Shown: in pieces, positions 34,993 to 46,485 of the stretch
Numbering within the stretch: position 1 is the first letter of the stretch
Layout: each line of letters starts with the position of its first letter
Assembly (NCBI RefSeq): GCF_005222785.1
Contig: NZ_STGH01000001.1
Location: 1,054,001 to 1,118,000 of the forward strand
Source of the DNA: Rhodobacter sp. SY28-1
Lineage (GTDB): Bacteria; Pseudomonadota; Alphaproteobacteria; Rhodobacterales; Rhodobacteraceae
Length of the DNA: 64,000 nt
Direction of reading: 5' to 3'
Translations under genes and position numbers: made by a program
The notes under the pieces: generated by a model
What the model was told of the DNA's origin: nothing
Database searches by the model: none
What the model saw: the letters and a program-made list of their open reading frames with translations, nothing else

Positions 34993-36109
34993 AGCGCAGA
35001 TCATCTGGGTCCGCAAATACCTGCACCGCCGCCGGGCGGAGTGGCTGCGTATGCGGGCGATGTCCAGGCCGTTTTCGCGGGGTGCCGCCTCCCGGCTTCT
35101 CCTGGTCACGCAAGGCGAGCGCCTGCCGCAAAGCCAGATCTATCCCTTCCACCACTATGCCGCCGACCTGCGTCGTCTCTATGGCGCCGAACTGCGCGAG
35201 GCAGATCTGGGCGACTTTCTCTCTGGCCGTCCCGTCGTGGCGAAAGGCGCGACAGTGGTGGCGTTCCAGACCCATTATGATGTGTCGGACCACGATCTGG
35301 ACCGGCTGTTCGCCCGGATCGCCTCTGACCATCCGGGGGCGCGGGTTGCCTGCCTTGACTGGTTCGCGCCCACCGACCTGCGCAATGCGAGCCGGATGAA
35401 TGACAGGATCGACCTTTACATAAAAAAGCACGTCCTGCGCGACCTGGACCGCTACGGCAAGCCCACGCTGGGGGATACGAACCTCAGCGACCATTATGCC
35501 CGCAGGCTGAACCTGGATGAGCCGCAGCGGCAGTTCGACATCCCCTCCGGGTTTCTGGACAAGCTGGTCGTCGGCCCCTCCTTCGCGACGGCGCCCACGG
35601 TGCTGCCACGGCTTCTGGGCAAGCCGCCCCCGGCCGGTCCGCGCGAACTCGACCTGCATGCGCGGTTCGAACTGAGCGGAACTCCCTGGTATCGCGCCAT
35701 GCGGGCCGAGGCGGATGCCGCCGTCGGCGCTCTGAAAGGCGTTCGCGTCCTGCGCGGGGCTGGCGTGCATCCTGCGCAGTTCCTGGCCGAGCTGTGCAAT
35801 TCCAAAGTCTGTCTCAGCCCCTTCGGCTATGGTGAGGTCTGCTGGCGCGACTACGAAGCCGTGCTGACCGGCGCGGTCCTGGTCAAGCCGGACATGAGCC
35901 ATATCGTGACCGACCCCGACATCTTCATCCCCTGGGAAACCTATGCCCCGGTGGCCTGGGACCTGTCCGATTTCCCCGAGATCCTGCACCGCCTGCTGGC
36001 AGACGCGCCCCTGCGCGAACGCCTGGCCCGGCGGGCCTTCGAGACGCTGCGGACCTGGCTCGCCTCCGACCGCTTCGCCCGAAGGATGGCGCCGCTGCTG
36101 GCCACCTAG
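34976..36109 (+). CDS. Glycosyltransferase (GT-B-like)
   Basis: A 377-residue protein; start chosen at ATG 34976 (the GTG at 34973 is an alternative). The C-terminal half has the acceptor/donor-type motif FGYGEVCWRDYEAVLTGAVLVKPDMSH, found in exostosin-like and GT4-like enzymes, followed by DLSDFPEILHRLLAD. The N-terminal half has Rossmann-like alternation without a clear signature. Its overlap with the asparagine-synthetase-like gene suggests both modify one surface glycan or product. The exact sugar is unknown. Confidence 0.65.
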   Translation: MSLPLEAQIIWVRKYLHRRRAEWLRMRAMSRPFSRGAASRLLLVTQGERLPQSQIYPFHHYAADLRRLYGAELREADLGDFLSGRPVVAKGATVVAFQTHYDVSDHDLDRLFARIASDHPGARVACLDWFAPTDLRNASRMNDRIDLYIKKHVLRDLDRYGKPTLGDTNLSDHYARRLNLDEPQRQFDIPSGFLDKLVVGPSFATAPTVLPRLLGKPPPAGPRELDLHARFELSGTPWYRAMRAEADAAVGALKGVRVLRGAGVHPAQFLAELCNSKVCLSPFGYGEVCWRDYEAVLTGAVLVKPDMSHIVTDPDIFIPWETYAPVAWDLSDFPEILHRLLADAPLRERLARRAFETLRTWLASDRFARRMAPLLAT

Positions 36110-36114
36110 TCCCC

Positions 36115-36876
36115 TTACCCCGCCACCTGCACTTCCGTCCCCCAGTCCTGGCACTTGCGCATCAGCTCTTCGGGCAGGGGCTGGTCGGTGAACAGGGCGG
36201 TGATCTCGGACAAGGACGCCAGCCGCGCGGGGGCTGAGCGGTCGATCTTGGAATGGTCGGCCACCAGATGCACTTTGCGCGACTGGTGGATGATCGCCTT
36301 CGACACCCGCACTTCGGCCAGGTCGAAGTCGAGAAGGTCGCCGTCCCGGTCCAGCGCCGACACGCCGATCACCGCGTAATCGACCTTGAACTGCTCGAAG
36401 AACTGGGTGGTCAGCTCCCCCACCAGCCCCCCGTCCGTCCGCCGCAGCGCACCCCCCGCGACGACGATTTCGCAGCCGGGGTTCGCGACCAGGATATTTG
36501 CCACGTTCATATTGTTGGTAATGACCGTGATGTTGCGATGAGTCAGCAGTTCCCGCGCCACCGCCTCGGTCGTGGTGCCAAGGTTCATGATCAGGCTGCA
36601 GTTGTCCGGGATCGAGGCCGCGCAGGCCCGGGCGATGGCAGCCTTCGCGCCCTCGTTCATCTTGCGCCGCGCTTCATAGCCGATATTGGCCACCCCGGTG
36701 CGCAGCATCGCCCCACCGTGCACCCGGTCCAGATGCCCCGCGTCGGCCAGGTCGGCCAGGTCCCGGCGAATCGTCTGCAGCGTCACGTCGAACCGCTGCG
36801 CCAGGTCCTCGACCATCACCCGGCCCTCGGCCCGGGCCAGTTCCAGGATCTCGGTCTGCCGGAAATTCAGCGCCAC
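36115..36876 (-). CDS. glpR: DeoR-family glycerol regulator GlpR
   Basis: A 253-residue DeoR/GlpR repressor. I chose GTG 36876 (MALNFRQTEILELARAEG), with AGGGGG about 8 bases upstream, because it starts the domain and gives the usual length; longer frames run into non-coding DNA. The winged helix is at 1-60 (VEDLAQRFDVTLQTIRRDL, HGGAML). The sugar-phosphate sensor domain contains MNLGTTTEAVARELL and VADHSKID. It is divergent from glpD, the classic arrangement; glycerol-3-phosphate is the expected inducer. Convergent with the glycosyltransferase (5-base gap). Confidence 0.92.
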   Translation of the reverse strand: MALNFRQTEILELARAEGRVMVEDLAQRFDVTLQTIRRDLADLADAGHLDRVHGGAMLRTGVANIGYEARRKMNEGAKAAIARACAASIPDNCSLIMNLGTTTEAVARELLTHRNITVITNNMNVANILVANPGCEIVVAGGALRRTDGGLVGELTTQFFEQFKVDYAVIGVSALDRDGDLLDFDLAEVRVSKAIIHQSRKVHLVADHSKIDRSAPARLASLSEITALFTDQPLPEELMRKCQDWGTEVQVAG

Positions 36877-36961
36877 CTGCGGCCCCCTTCGCCCTGCCTT
36901 CCCGCGTCTTCTGCCATGCTGATCCCCCTCTGTCAGCGGATTTCTGCAATCACGCGTTCGG

Positions 36962-37066
36962 TTTCGTTTGTTTGCGAATGCAGCAAGATCATTGCGCACC
37001 TGCAGAAATGACCTTAGGGCATTGCGCGAGTATGTTCGCTTTGCCAAAAAGCGCGCGCAAACGAAA
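36962..37066. promoter_or_regulatory. Candidate GlpR operator pair in the glpR-glpD intergenic region
   Basis: TTTCGTTTG (36962-36970) and CAAACGAAA (37058-37066) are exact reverse complements, 87 bases apart, in the 250-base region between the divergent glpR and glpD starts. A TTGACG at 37075-37080 could be a -35 element for the glpD operon. DeoR-family regulators often bind separated TTCG/CGAA-type half sites, so this is the natural operator region; binding is inferred. Confidence 0.5.
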
Positions 37067-37126
37067 AAATCCCGTTGACGAGGCGGTGACAATCGTCGCA
37101 GCTTTGCGCCGGGGGAGGAACCCGAC

Positions 37127-38713
37127 GTGACGGACGGCAACGCAGGGGTCAGTGACCTCTTCATCATCGGTGGTGGCATCAACGGTTGCGGCATTGCCCG
37201 CGACGCCACCGGGCGTGGCCTGTCCGTCACGCTTGCCGAACAGGGCGACCTGGCGCAAGGCACCTCCTCGGCGTCCACCAAGCTGTTCCACGGCGGCCTG
37301 CGCTATCTGGAGTATTTCGAGTTCCGCCTGGTCCGCGAGGCTCTGGAGGAGCGCGAGACACTGCTTGTCGCCATGCCGCATATCAGCTGGCCGATGCGCT
37401 TCGTGCTGCCGTTGTCGCCCGACATGCGCTTTGACAACGATACGCCAACGGCGAGGCTGCTGGGTTGGGTCATGCCCTGGGCCAAGGGGCGGCGGCCCGA
37501 CTGGCTGATCCGGCTGGGCCTGTTCCTGTATGACACGATGGGCGGCCGCAAGATCCTGCCCGCGACGCGCACGCTGGACCTGACCCGCGATCCGGCCGGC
37601 AAGCCCCTGCAACCGAAATTCCGCAAGGCCTTCGAATATTCCGACTGCTGGGTCGAGGATTCGCGCCTTGTTGCGCTGAACGCGCGGGACGCCGCCCAGC
37701 GGGGCGCGCGGATCCTGACCCGGACCCGTGTCACATCCGCCGAACGCCGCGACGGGTTGTGGCACGTCACCACCGAAGGCCCGCACGGGACCGCACAGCA
37801 CATGGCCCGGGCGCTGGTGAACGCTGGCGGGCCCTGGGTCGAGGACGTGATCCGCAACGTCGCCCGCATCAATTCGTCCGAGGGTGTCCGCCTTGTCCGC
37901 GGCAGCCACATCGTGACGAAACGGCTCTTCGACCACGACCGCTGCTATTTCTTTCAAGGGTCTGACGGCCGCATCATCTTTGCCATTCCGTATGAACAGG
38001 ACTTCACCCTGATCGGCACCACCGACAAGGACCACAAGGGTGCGCCGAAGGATGCGCACTGCACGGATGAAGAGCGGGACTACCTCCTTTCCTTCGCGTC
38101 GCAGTATTTCGCCAAGCCCGTGACCAGGGACGATGTGGTCTGGACCTATTCCGGGGTCCGGCCCTTGTATAACGATGGTGCCAAGTCGGCCACGGCGGCC
38201 ACGCGCGACTATGTCCTCAGCCTCGACCAGAACGGCGCGCCGCTGCTGAACGTCTTCGGCGGCAAGATCACCACCTACCGCCGTCTTGCGGAATCGGCGC
38301 TGGCCAGACTGATGCCTTTCTTCCCGAAGGCGACTGCCGCCTGGACCGCCCGCGTGGCGCTTCCAGGCGGCGATTTCCCGCATGACGGGGTGGCTGCACT
38401 GACGGCAAGGCTCAAGTCCAATCATCCGTTCCTGACCGACTACTGGGCCGCCCGCCTGATCCGGGCCTACGGGACCGAAGCGGAGCGGATTCTGGGCAAT
38501 GCCACAACGCCCGATGCCCTGGGCCAGGATTTCGGGGCCACTTTGACCGAGGCCGAGGTGCGCTGGCTCATGTCACATGAGTTCGCCGGATCGGCGGCCG
38601 ATGTCGTCTGGCGGCGGTCCAAGCTTGGTCTGCGGATGACGGCCAATCAGATCGAAACGCTCGACCGCTTCATGGCGGACGCCGCCCGGGCCACGCGCCC
38701 GGCGGCGGAATAG
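37127..38713 (+). CDS. glpD: Aerobic glycerol-3-phosphate dehydrogenase GlpD
   Basis: A 528-residue FAD-dependent dehydrogenase that oxidises glycerol-3-phosphate to dihydroxyacetone phosphate at the inner membrane, passing electrons to the quinone pool. The FAD-binding GGGINGCGIARDA is near residue 14; SSASTKLFHGGLRYLE and GTTDKDHKG are family hallmarks. The GTG start has GGGGGAGGAA 6 bases upstream. It leads the glpDSTPQUV operon. Confidence 0.95.
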   Translation: MTDGNAGVSDLFIIGGGINGCGIARDATGRGLSVTLAEQGDLAQGTSSASTKLFHGGLRYLEYFEFRLVREALEERETLLVAMPHISWPMRFVLPLSPDMRFDNDTPTARLLGWVMPWAKGRRPDWLIRLGLFLYDTMGGRKILPATRTLDLTRDPAGKPLQPKFRKAFEYSDCWVEDSRLVALNARDAAQRGARILTRTRVTSAERRDGLWHVTTEGPHGTAQHMARALVNAGGPWVEDVIRNVARINSSEGVRLVRGSHIVTKRLFDHDRCYFFQGSDGRIIFAIPYEQDFTLIGTTDKDHKGAPKDAHCTDEERDYLLSFASQYFAKPVTRDDVVWTYSGVRPLYNDGAKSATAATRDYVLSLDQNGAPLLNVFGGKITTYRRLAESALARLMPFFPKATAAWTARVALPGGDFPHDGVAALTARLKSNHPFLTDYWAARLIRAYGTEAERILGNATTPDALGQDFGATLTEAEVRWLMSHEFAGSAADVVWRRSKLGLRMTANQIETLDRFMADAARATRPAAE

Positions 38714-38723
38714 GGGGAACGGA

Positions 38724-39812
38724 ATGACGCTGGAACTTCAGGGGGTCTCGCGGTCGGTCGGGGGCAGGGTGCATATCCATCCTACCAACCTGACGCTGCA
38801 GAATGGCACGATGAACGTGCTTCTGGGCCCCACCCTGTCGGGCAAGACCAGCCTGATGCGCCTGATGGCGGGGCTCGACAAGCCGCAGGCGGGTCGCATC
38901 CTGTGGGAAAGCCAGGACGTGACCGGCGTCAAGGTGCAGGACCGCAAGGTCGCCATGGTCTACCAGCAGTTCATCAACTACCCGGGCCTGACGGTCTATG
39001 AAAACATCGCCTCTCCCTTGCGCCTGATGGGCAAGGCCAGCGCCGAGATCGACCGCGCCGTCCGCCAGACCGCCGAAATGTTGCGCCTGACCCCGATGCT
39101 GACCCGCAAGCCGCTGGAGCTTTCGGGCGGCCAGCAGCAGCGCTGCGCCCTGGCCCGCGCGCTGGTCAAAGGCGCGGGGCTGGTGCTTCTGGACGAACCC
39201 CTTGCCAACCTCGACTACAAGCTGCGCGAGGAGTTGCGCATCGAAATCCCCCGTATCTTCGAGGCCTCGGGCGCGATCTTCGTCTATGCGACCACCGAGC
39301 CGGAGGAGGCGCTGCTTCTGGGTGGCAACACGGCGACACTTTGGGAAGGCCGCGTCACCCAGTTCGGCCCGACGCCCAGTGTCTACCGGCTGCCCGAGGA
39401 TGCGACCACGGCCCGCGTCTTCTCGGACCCACCGATGAACTTTGTTGCCGTCCGCAAGGAAGCCGGGCGCCTGACATTCGGCGACAGCGCCCATGCTGCC
39501 GCCGAAGGCCCGACCCGCGATCTGGTCGATGGCACCTACACCGCAGGCTTCCGCGCGAACCACGTCACGCTGAACCGCCACTCCGGTGACGCCGTCGAAT
39601 TCCGCTGCACCCTCGGCGCGACCGAAATCACCGGATCGGAGACCTTTGTGCACCTCACGCATGGTGACGACCGCTGGGTGGGCCTGATCCACGGGGTGCA
39701 TCCGCTGACGGCGGGGACACAGACCTCGATCTTTGTAGACCCTGCCCACGTCTACCTGTTCGACAGCACGGGCCGCCTTGCAGCACCCGCCCCCTACGCG
39801 ATGGCGGCCTGA
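38724..39812 (+). CDS. glpS: Glycerol ABC transporter ATP-binding protein GlpS
   Basis: A 362-residue ABC ATPase with a C-terminal TOBE-like domain. Walker A is GPTLSGKTS, the signature is LSGGQQQRCALARAL and Walker B is LVLLDEP. The switch-loop position reads VYATTEPEEAL, so the usual His is Thr. With GlpT it forms a heterodimeric ATPase driving glycerol uptake. Same architecture as GlpS of the rhizobial glpSTPQUV system. Confidence 0.9.
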   Translation: MTLELQGVSRSVGGRVHIHPTNLTLQNGTMNVLLGPTLSGKTSLMRLMAGLDKPQAGRILWESQDVTGVKVQDRKVAMVYQQFINYPGLTVYENIASPLRLMGKASAEIDRAVRQTAEMLRLTPMLTRKPLELSGGQQQRCALARALVKGAGLVLLDEPLANLDYKLREELRIEIPRIFEASGAIFVYATTEPEEALLLGGNTATLWEGRVTQFGPTPSVYRLPEDATTARVFSDPPMNFVAVRKEAGRLTFGDSAHAAAEGPTRDLVDGTYTAGFRANHVTLNRHSGDAVEFRCTLGATEITGSETFVHLTHGDDRWVGLIHGVHPLTAGTQTSIFVDPAHVYLFDSTGRLAAPAPYAMAA

Positions 39813-39813
39813 C

Positions 39814-40884
<1,071 letters not shown>

Positions 40885-40887
40885 GCC

Positions 40888-41759
40888 ATGGAAAAGACCC
40901 AGAACAACAAGGCCTGGTTCCTCGTCCTTCCGGTCCTCGTGCTGGTGGCCTTCTCGGCCATCCTTCCCCTGATGACCGTCGTCAACTACGCCTTCAACGA
41001 CACCTTCGGGCAGAACGAATTCTTCTGGGCCGGCATCGACTGGTTCGAGGAGATGGTCACCTCCGACCGCCTGCACGAAGCCCTTGGTCGGCAGGTCCTG
41101 TTCTCGCTCATCATTCTCGCCATCGAGGTCCCCCTCGGAATCTTCATCGCTCTGAACATGCCGAAATCCGGATTCTGGGCCTCGTTCTGCCTCGTCCTGA
41201 TGGCGCTGCCGCTGCTCATCCCCTTCAACGTCGTCGGCACCATCTGGCAGATCTTCGGCCGGGTGGACATTGGCCTCCTCGGCCACACCCTCGCCGCCAT
41301 GGGGATCGACTACAACTATACCAACGACCCGCTGGACGCCTGGATCACCGTCATCGTGATGGACGTCTGGCACTGGACCTCGCTGGTGGCACTCCTCTGC
41401 TACGCGGGCCTCCAGTCGATCCCGCAGGCCTATTACCAGGCCGCCAAGATCGACCAGGCGACCCGCTGGTCCGTCTTCCGCTACATCGAACTCCCGAAGA
41501 TGAAGGGCGTCCTCCTGATCGCCGTCCTCCTCCGCTTCATGGACAGCTTCATGATCTATACCGAGCCCTTCGTCGTCACCGGCGGCGGCCCGGGGAACTC
41601 CACCACCTTCCTCTCGATCGACCTGGCCAAGATGGCGACCGGCCAGTTCGACCTTGGCCCCGCCGCCGCCTTCTCGATCATGTACTTCCTGGTCATCCTG
41701 TTGATCTCATGGGTCTTCTACACCGTCATGACCAACCTCGACCGTGAGGAGAACCGCTG

Positions 41760-41760
<1 letters not shown>
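40888..41760 (+). CDS. glpP: Glycerol ABC transporter permease GlpP
   Basis: A 290-residue inner-membrane permease with about six transmembrane helices. The cytoplasmic EAA-type loop is AYYQAAKIDQATRWSVFRYIELP, the coupling helix that contacts the ATPases. It belongs to the binding-protein-dependent sugar permease family. Three bases after glpT; its stop overlaps the glpQ start (TGATG). Confidence 0.93.
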
Positions 41761-42562
<802 letters not shown>

Positions 42563-42563
<1 letters not shown>

Positions 42564-42970
42564 TGTCCCAGACCCGCTGGACCCCGATCTATCTCACCCT
42601 CGCAGCAATCATGGGCGCAATCCTTGCGCTGCTGGTCCTCGCGGTCCCTGTGGACGAAGACGGCGTCCGCGAATGGACCGGGCAGCTTATCCCGGGCTTC
42701 TGGATGGCCTGGACCTTCCCGGTGGCGCTTTTCTTCTGGTGCATCGCGGCGCTTCTCATCATCATGACGCTTCTCGCCATCCGGTTCCCCGAAACCCCCC
42801 GCGTCGGCATCCTGCGGATCGAGACGACGCGCGGCGACCGGCTGTTCATCACCCTTCTGGGCTCGGCCTTCATCCATCTGGGCTGGCTCTTCTTTGCGGG
42901 CCCCGACGCACTCTGGGGCGCGCTCATCCTCTCCCTCGCCTATGCCTTCGCGGTTTTCCGCTGGGTCTGA
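42563..42970 (+). CDS. glpU: Small membrane protein GlpU (DUF2160)
   Basis: A 135-residue protein with about four hydrophobic segments (LTLAAIMGAILALLVLAV, PVALFFWCIAALLIIM and two near the C-terminus). It is a DUF2160 protein in the position of GlpU, a member of the rhizobial glpSTPQUV operon with no defined role. It starts in the glpQ stop (TGATG) and is followed by 88 bases before glpV. A dispensable transporter accessory is the best guess. Confidence 0.8.
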
Positions 42971-43058
42971 GGTGCGGGCAACAAAGACCTCCGGGCGGGG
43001 GAGTAGGACCGCCCGGGGCACAGTGACTTAAACGTCTCAACATTCTGGGAGGAATCAC

Positions 43059-44780
43059 ATGAGACTTCGTACAACCGCAACAGCCATGGCGCTTGCGCTT
43101 ATGGCCACGCACGCCCCCGCCTGGGCCGACATCGAGGCGGCGAAAGCCTTCCTTGATGCCGAAGTCGGCGAGCTTTCGACCCTGGACCGCGCCGCACAAG
43201 AGGCGGAGATGCAGTGGTTCATCGACGCGGCCAAGCCCTATGCAGGCATGGAGATCAAGGTCGTCTCGGAAACCATCGACACCCACAGCTACGAGGCCAG
43301 CGTCCTTGCCCCGGCCTTCACGGCGATCACCGGCATCAAGGTCACCCATGACCTGATCGGCGAAGGCGACGTGGTCGAAAAGCTGCAGACGCAGATGCAG
43401 ACCGGCGAGAACATCTATGACGCCTACGTCAACGATAGCGACCTGATCGGCACCCACTGGCGCTATCAGCAGGCCCGCAGCCTGACCGACTGGATGGCCG
43501 GCGAAGGCGCCGCCGTCACCAACCCGAACTTGGACCTGGCCGACTTCATCGGCACCCAGTTCACCACCGCGCCGGACGGAGAGCTGTACCAGCTTCCCGA
43601 CCAGCAGTTCGCGAACCTCTATTGGTTCCGCTATGACTGGTTCAACGACCAGAAGACCAAGGACGACTTCAAGGCCAAGTATGGCTATGACCTTGGCGTT
43701 CCGGTCAACTGGTCGGCCTACGAGGACATCGCCGAGTTCTTCACCGGCCGAGACATGTCCTACATGGGCGGGCCGGCCTCGGCCTGGGGCAACATGGACT
43801 ACGGCAAGAAGGACCCCTCGCTGGGCTGGCGCTACACCGACGCGTGGATGTCGATGGCCGGTATGGGCGACGTGGGCGAACCGAACGGCCTGCCGGTTGA
43901 CGAATGGGGCGTCCGCGTGGACGAAAACTCGCGTCCGGTCGGCTCTTGCGTCACGCGTGGCGGTGCCACCAACGACGCGGCAGCCGTCTATGCCGTGACC
44001 AAGGCGATCGAGTGGCTGCAGAAGTACACGCCCCCGGAAGCTCAGGGCATGACCTTCGGTGAAGCGGGTCCCGTCCCGGCCCAGGGTGCGATTGCCCAGC
44101 AGATGTTCTGGTACACCGCCTTCACCGCGGCATCGGTCGTCGAAGGCACCCCGGTGATGAACGAGGACGGCACGCCCAAGTGGCGCATGGCCCCCTCGCC
44201 GCACGGCGTCTACTGGCAGGAAGGCCAGAAGATCGGCTACCAGGACGTGGGGTCGTGGACCCTGATGAAGTCCACCCCGGTGGACCGCGCTCAGGCGGCC
44301 TGGCTCTATGCCCAGTTCGTCACCTCCAAGACCGTGGACGTGAAGAAGGCGCATGTTGGTCTGACCTTCGTGCGTGAATCGACGATCCAGCACGAAAGCT
44401 TCACCGAACGCGCACCGAAACTCGGCGGCCTGATCGAATTCTACCGCTCGCCCGCCCGCGTTCAGTGGTCGCCCACCGGCACCAACATCCCGGATTATCC
44501 GAAGATGGCGCAGCTGTGGTGGCAGAACATCGGCGACGCCATGTCGGGGGCGAAGACCCCGCAGGAAGCGCTCGATGCCCTCTGCGAAGAGCAGGAGAAA
44601 GTGCTGGAGCGGATCGAGAAGTCCGGCGTGCAGGGCGACATCGGCCCGAAGATGAACGAGCCGCAGGACGCCCAGGTCTGGCTGGACGCCCCCGGTGCTC
44701 CGGTGGCCAAACTCGAAAACGAGGATGAAGAGCCGAAGACCATCGCTTATGACGAGCTGATCAAGTCCTGGCAGCAGTAA
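43059..44780 (+). CDS. glpV: Glycerol ABC transporter substrate-binding protein GlpV
   Basis: A 573-residue periplasmic binding protein with a signal peptide ending at about residue 23 (APAWA-D). It belongs to the large extracellular solute-binding family (SBP type 1). The family core is seen in the middle (NLYWFRYDWFND, TYGYDLG-like). GGGAGGAATC precedes the ATG. It captures glycerol for GlpPQST. Three hairpins follow the stop, which fits a strong transcript end or RNA-stability element for this abundant protein. Confidence 0.93.
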   Translation: MRLRTTATAMALALMATHAPAWADIEAAKAFLDAEVGELSTLDRAAQEAEMQWFIDAAKPYAGMEIKVVSETIDTHSYEASVLAPAFTAITGIKVTHDLIGEGDVVEKLQTQMQTGENIYDAYVNDSDLIGTHWRYQQARSLTDWMAGEGAAVTNPNLDLADFIGTQFTTAPDGELYQLPDQQFANLYWFRYDWFNDQKTKDDFKAKYGYDLGVPVNWSAYEDIAEFFTGRDMSYMGGPASAWGNMDYGKKDPSLGWRYTDAWMSMAGMGDVGEPNGLPVDEWGVRVDENSRPVGSCVTRGGATNDAAAVYAVTKAIEWLQKYTPPEAQGMTFGEAGPVPAQGAIAQQMFWYTAFTAASVVEGTPVMNEDGTPKWRMAPSPHGVYWQEGQKIGYQDVGSWTLMKSTPVDRAQAAWLYAQFVTSKTVDVKKAHVGLTFVRESTIQHESFTERAPKLGGLIEFYRSPARVQWSPTGTNIPDYPKMAQLWWQNIGDAMSGAKTPQEALDALCEEQEKVLERIEKSGVQGDIGPKMNEPQDAQVWLDAPGAPVAKLENEDEEPKTIAYDELIKSWQQ

Positions 44781-44792
44781 GCTGACACGGGT

Positions 44793-44820
44793 CCGGGCGG
44801 AGCGCACCAGTTCCGCCCGG
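44793..44820. terminator. GC-rich hairpin downstream of glpV
   Basis: CCGGGCGGA (44793-44801), a 10-base loop, then TCCGCCCGG (44812-44820), a perfect 9-bp stem. It is 12 bases after the glpV stop. No U-run follows directly; the next bases begin the second hairpin. Confidence 0.6.
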
Positions 44821-44823
44821 GCT

Positions 44824-44872
44824 CAAATTTCTTGAGGAAGAAATTTGGCAAGAATTTTACTCAAAATTCTTG
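44824..44872. repeat. Two tandem perfect 10-bp AT-rich hairpins after glpV
   Basis: CAAATTTCTT, loop GAGG, AAGAAATTTG (44824-44847), then CAAGAATTTT, loop ACTC, AAAATTCTTG (44849-44872). The arms are exact and the loops are four bases each. With the GC-rich hairpin they make three adjacent stem-loops in 80 bases. They could act as terminators, in either direction, or protect the 3' end of the glp transcript. Confidence 0.75.
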
Positions 44873-44963
44873 TCTCCGGGTGCTGGCGTCCGGCTCTGAC
44901 CAGAGGTTAAGATTTCCCTAACGCCCGCGACCAACCTGTTGAAATCCTTCACCCTCTCGCGTT

Positions 44964-44978
44964 TGTCCACCGTGGACA
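44964..44978. promoter_or_regulatory. Palindrome upstream of glpK
   Basis: TGTCCAC, a single C, then GTGGACA: a 15-base palindrome 22 bases upstream of the glpK start. A related sequence, TGTCCACGGTGGATA, occurs at 49126-49140. It could be a regulator site. Confidence 0.45.
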
Positions 44979-45000
44979 CTTCTTCCGGCAGGCCCCATAA

Positions 45001-46485
45001 ATGACCCATATCCTCGCCATCGACCAGGGCACCACCTCCTCCCGCGCGATCCTGTTCGACGCCTCTCTGAGACCTGTCGCGACCGCCCAGGAAGAGTTTC
45101 CCCAACATTACCCCCATCCTGGCTGGGTAGAACACAACCCCGCAGATCTCTGGTCCACCGTGGCCGGAACCGCCCGGGCCGCGATTGAAAAGGCGGGCAT
45201 CAAGGCCACCGAAATCGCCGCCATCGGCATCACAAACCAGCGCGAGACGACGCTGATCTGGGACCGCAAGACCGGCCAGCCGATCCACCCCGCCATCGTC
45301 TGGCAGGATCGGCGGACGGCGGACACCTGCGCCGCCCTGAAGGCCGGGGGCCACGAACCCGCGATCACCGCGAAGACCGGACTCCTCCTCGACCCCTACT
45401 TCTCCGGCACCAAGGTCAAGTGGCTCCTCGACCACGTCGAGGGAGCGCGAGAGAAGGCCAAGCGCGGCGAGCTCGCCTTCGGCACCGTCGATACCTGGCT
45501 GATCTGGAACCTCACCGGCGGGACGGTCCACGCCACCGACGCCACCAACGCCTCCCGCACCCTTCTTTACAACATCGCCAAGGGAGAGTGGGACGCGGAG
45601 ATCTGCGCCCTCCTCGACGTGCCGATGTCCCTCCTCCCCGAGGTAAAGGACTGCGCCGCCTACTTCGGCACCACCCGCGCCGATCTATTCGGCCGCGAGA
45701 TCCCGATCCTCGGCGTTGCGGGCGACCAGCAGGCGGCGACCGTGGGGCAGGCCTGTTTCTCGCCCGGAATGATGAAATCGACCTACGGGACGGGCTGCTT
45801 TGCGCTGCTGAACACCGGGCGAGACAGGGTTCCGTCGAAGAGCCGCCTCTTGACGACCATCGCCTACCAGCTGCAGGGGAAGCCCACCTACGCGCTTGAA
45901 GGCTCCATCTTCATCGCGGGCGCCGTGGTTCAGTGGCTGCGCGACGGCCTCAAGATCATCCGCGAGGCGAAGGAGACCCACCCTCTCGCCGAGGCGGCAG
46001 AAGAAGCGCAGGGCGTGATCCTCGTCCCCGCCTTCACCGGTCTTGGCGCGCCCTATTGGCGGCCGGATTGCCGGGGGGCGGTCTTCGGGCTGACCCGCAA
46101 CTCTGGCCCCGCCGAGTTCGCCCGCGCCGCGCTGGAAAGCGTCGGCTACCAGACCCGCGACCTTCTGGAGGCGATGCGCGCCGACTGGGGCGCGGCGGCG
46201 GACGGTGTCCTGCGCGTCGATGGGGGGATGACGGCCAGCGACTGGACCATGCAGTTCCTGTCCGACATCCTGGGCGCACCCGTGGACCGGCCGAAAGTGA
46301 CGGAAACCACCGCGCTGGGGGCCGCCTATCTTGCGGCGATGCAGGCAGGTGTGATCGGCGGGCCAGAGGAGTTCGCCAAGTCCTGGGCACTCGACCGCCG
46401 CTTCACGCCGCAGATGGACACTGCCACCCGCGACGCGAAGTACGCCCGCTGGGGCAAGGCCATCGCCGCGACGATGTCAGTATGA
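45001..46485 (+). CDS. glpK: Glycerol kinase GlpK
   Basis: A 494-residue FGGY-family kinase that phosphorylates glycerol to glycerol-3-phosphate, the substrate of GlpD. N-terminal [14 protein letters not shown] is the FGGY/ATP motif. The catalytic Asp lies in [12 protein letters not shown]. Length is normal (about 495). Its own palindrome lies just upstream, and it is separated from glpV by 220 bases, so it may be transcribed separately. The stop overlaps the next start (ATGA). Confidence 0.96.
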   Translation: MTHILAIDQGTTSSRAILFDASLRPVATAQEEFPQHYPHPGWVEHNPADLWSTVAGTARAAIEKAGIKATEIAAIGITNQRETTLIWDRKTGQPIHPAIVWQDRRTADTCAALKAGGHEPAITAKTGLLLDPYFSGTKVKWLLDHVEGAREKAKRGELAFGTVDTWLIWNLTGGTVHATDATNASRTLLYNIAKGEWDAEICALLDVPMSLLPEVKDCAAYFGTTRADLFGREIPILGVAGDQQAATVGQACFSPGMMKSTYGTGCFALLNTGRDRVPSKSRLLTTIAYQLQGKPTYALEGSIFIAGAVVQWLRDGLKIIREAKETHPLAEAAEEAQGVILVPAFTGLGAPYWRPDCRGAVFGLTRNSGPAEFARAALESVGYQTRDLLEAMRADWGAAADGVLRVDGGMTASDWTMQFLSDILGAPVDRPKVTETTALGAAYLAAMQAGVIGGPEEFAKSWALDRRFTPQMDTATRDAKYARWGKAIAATMSV

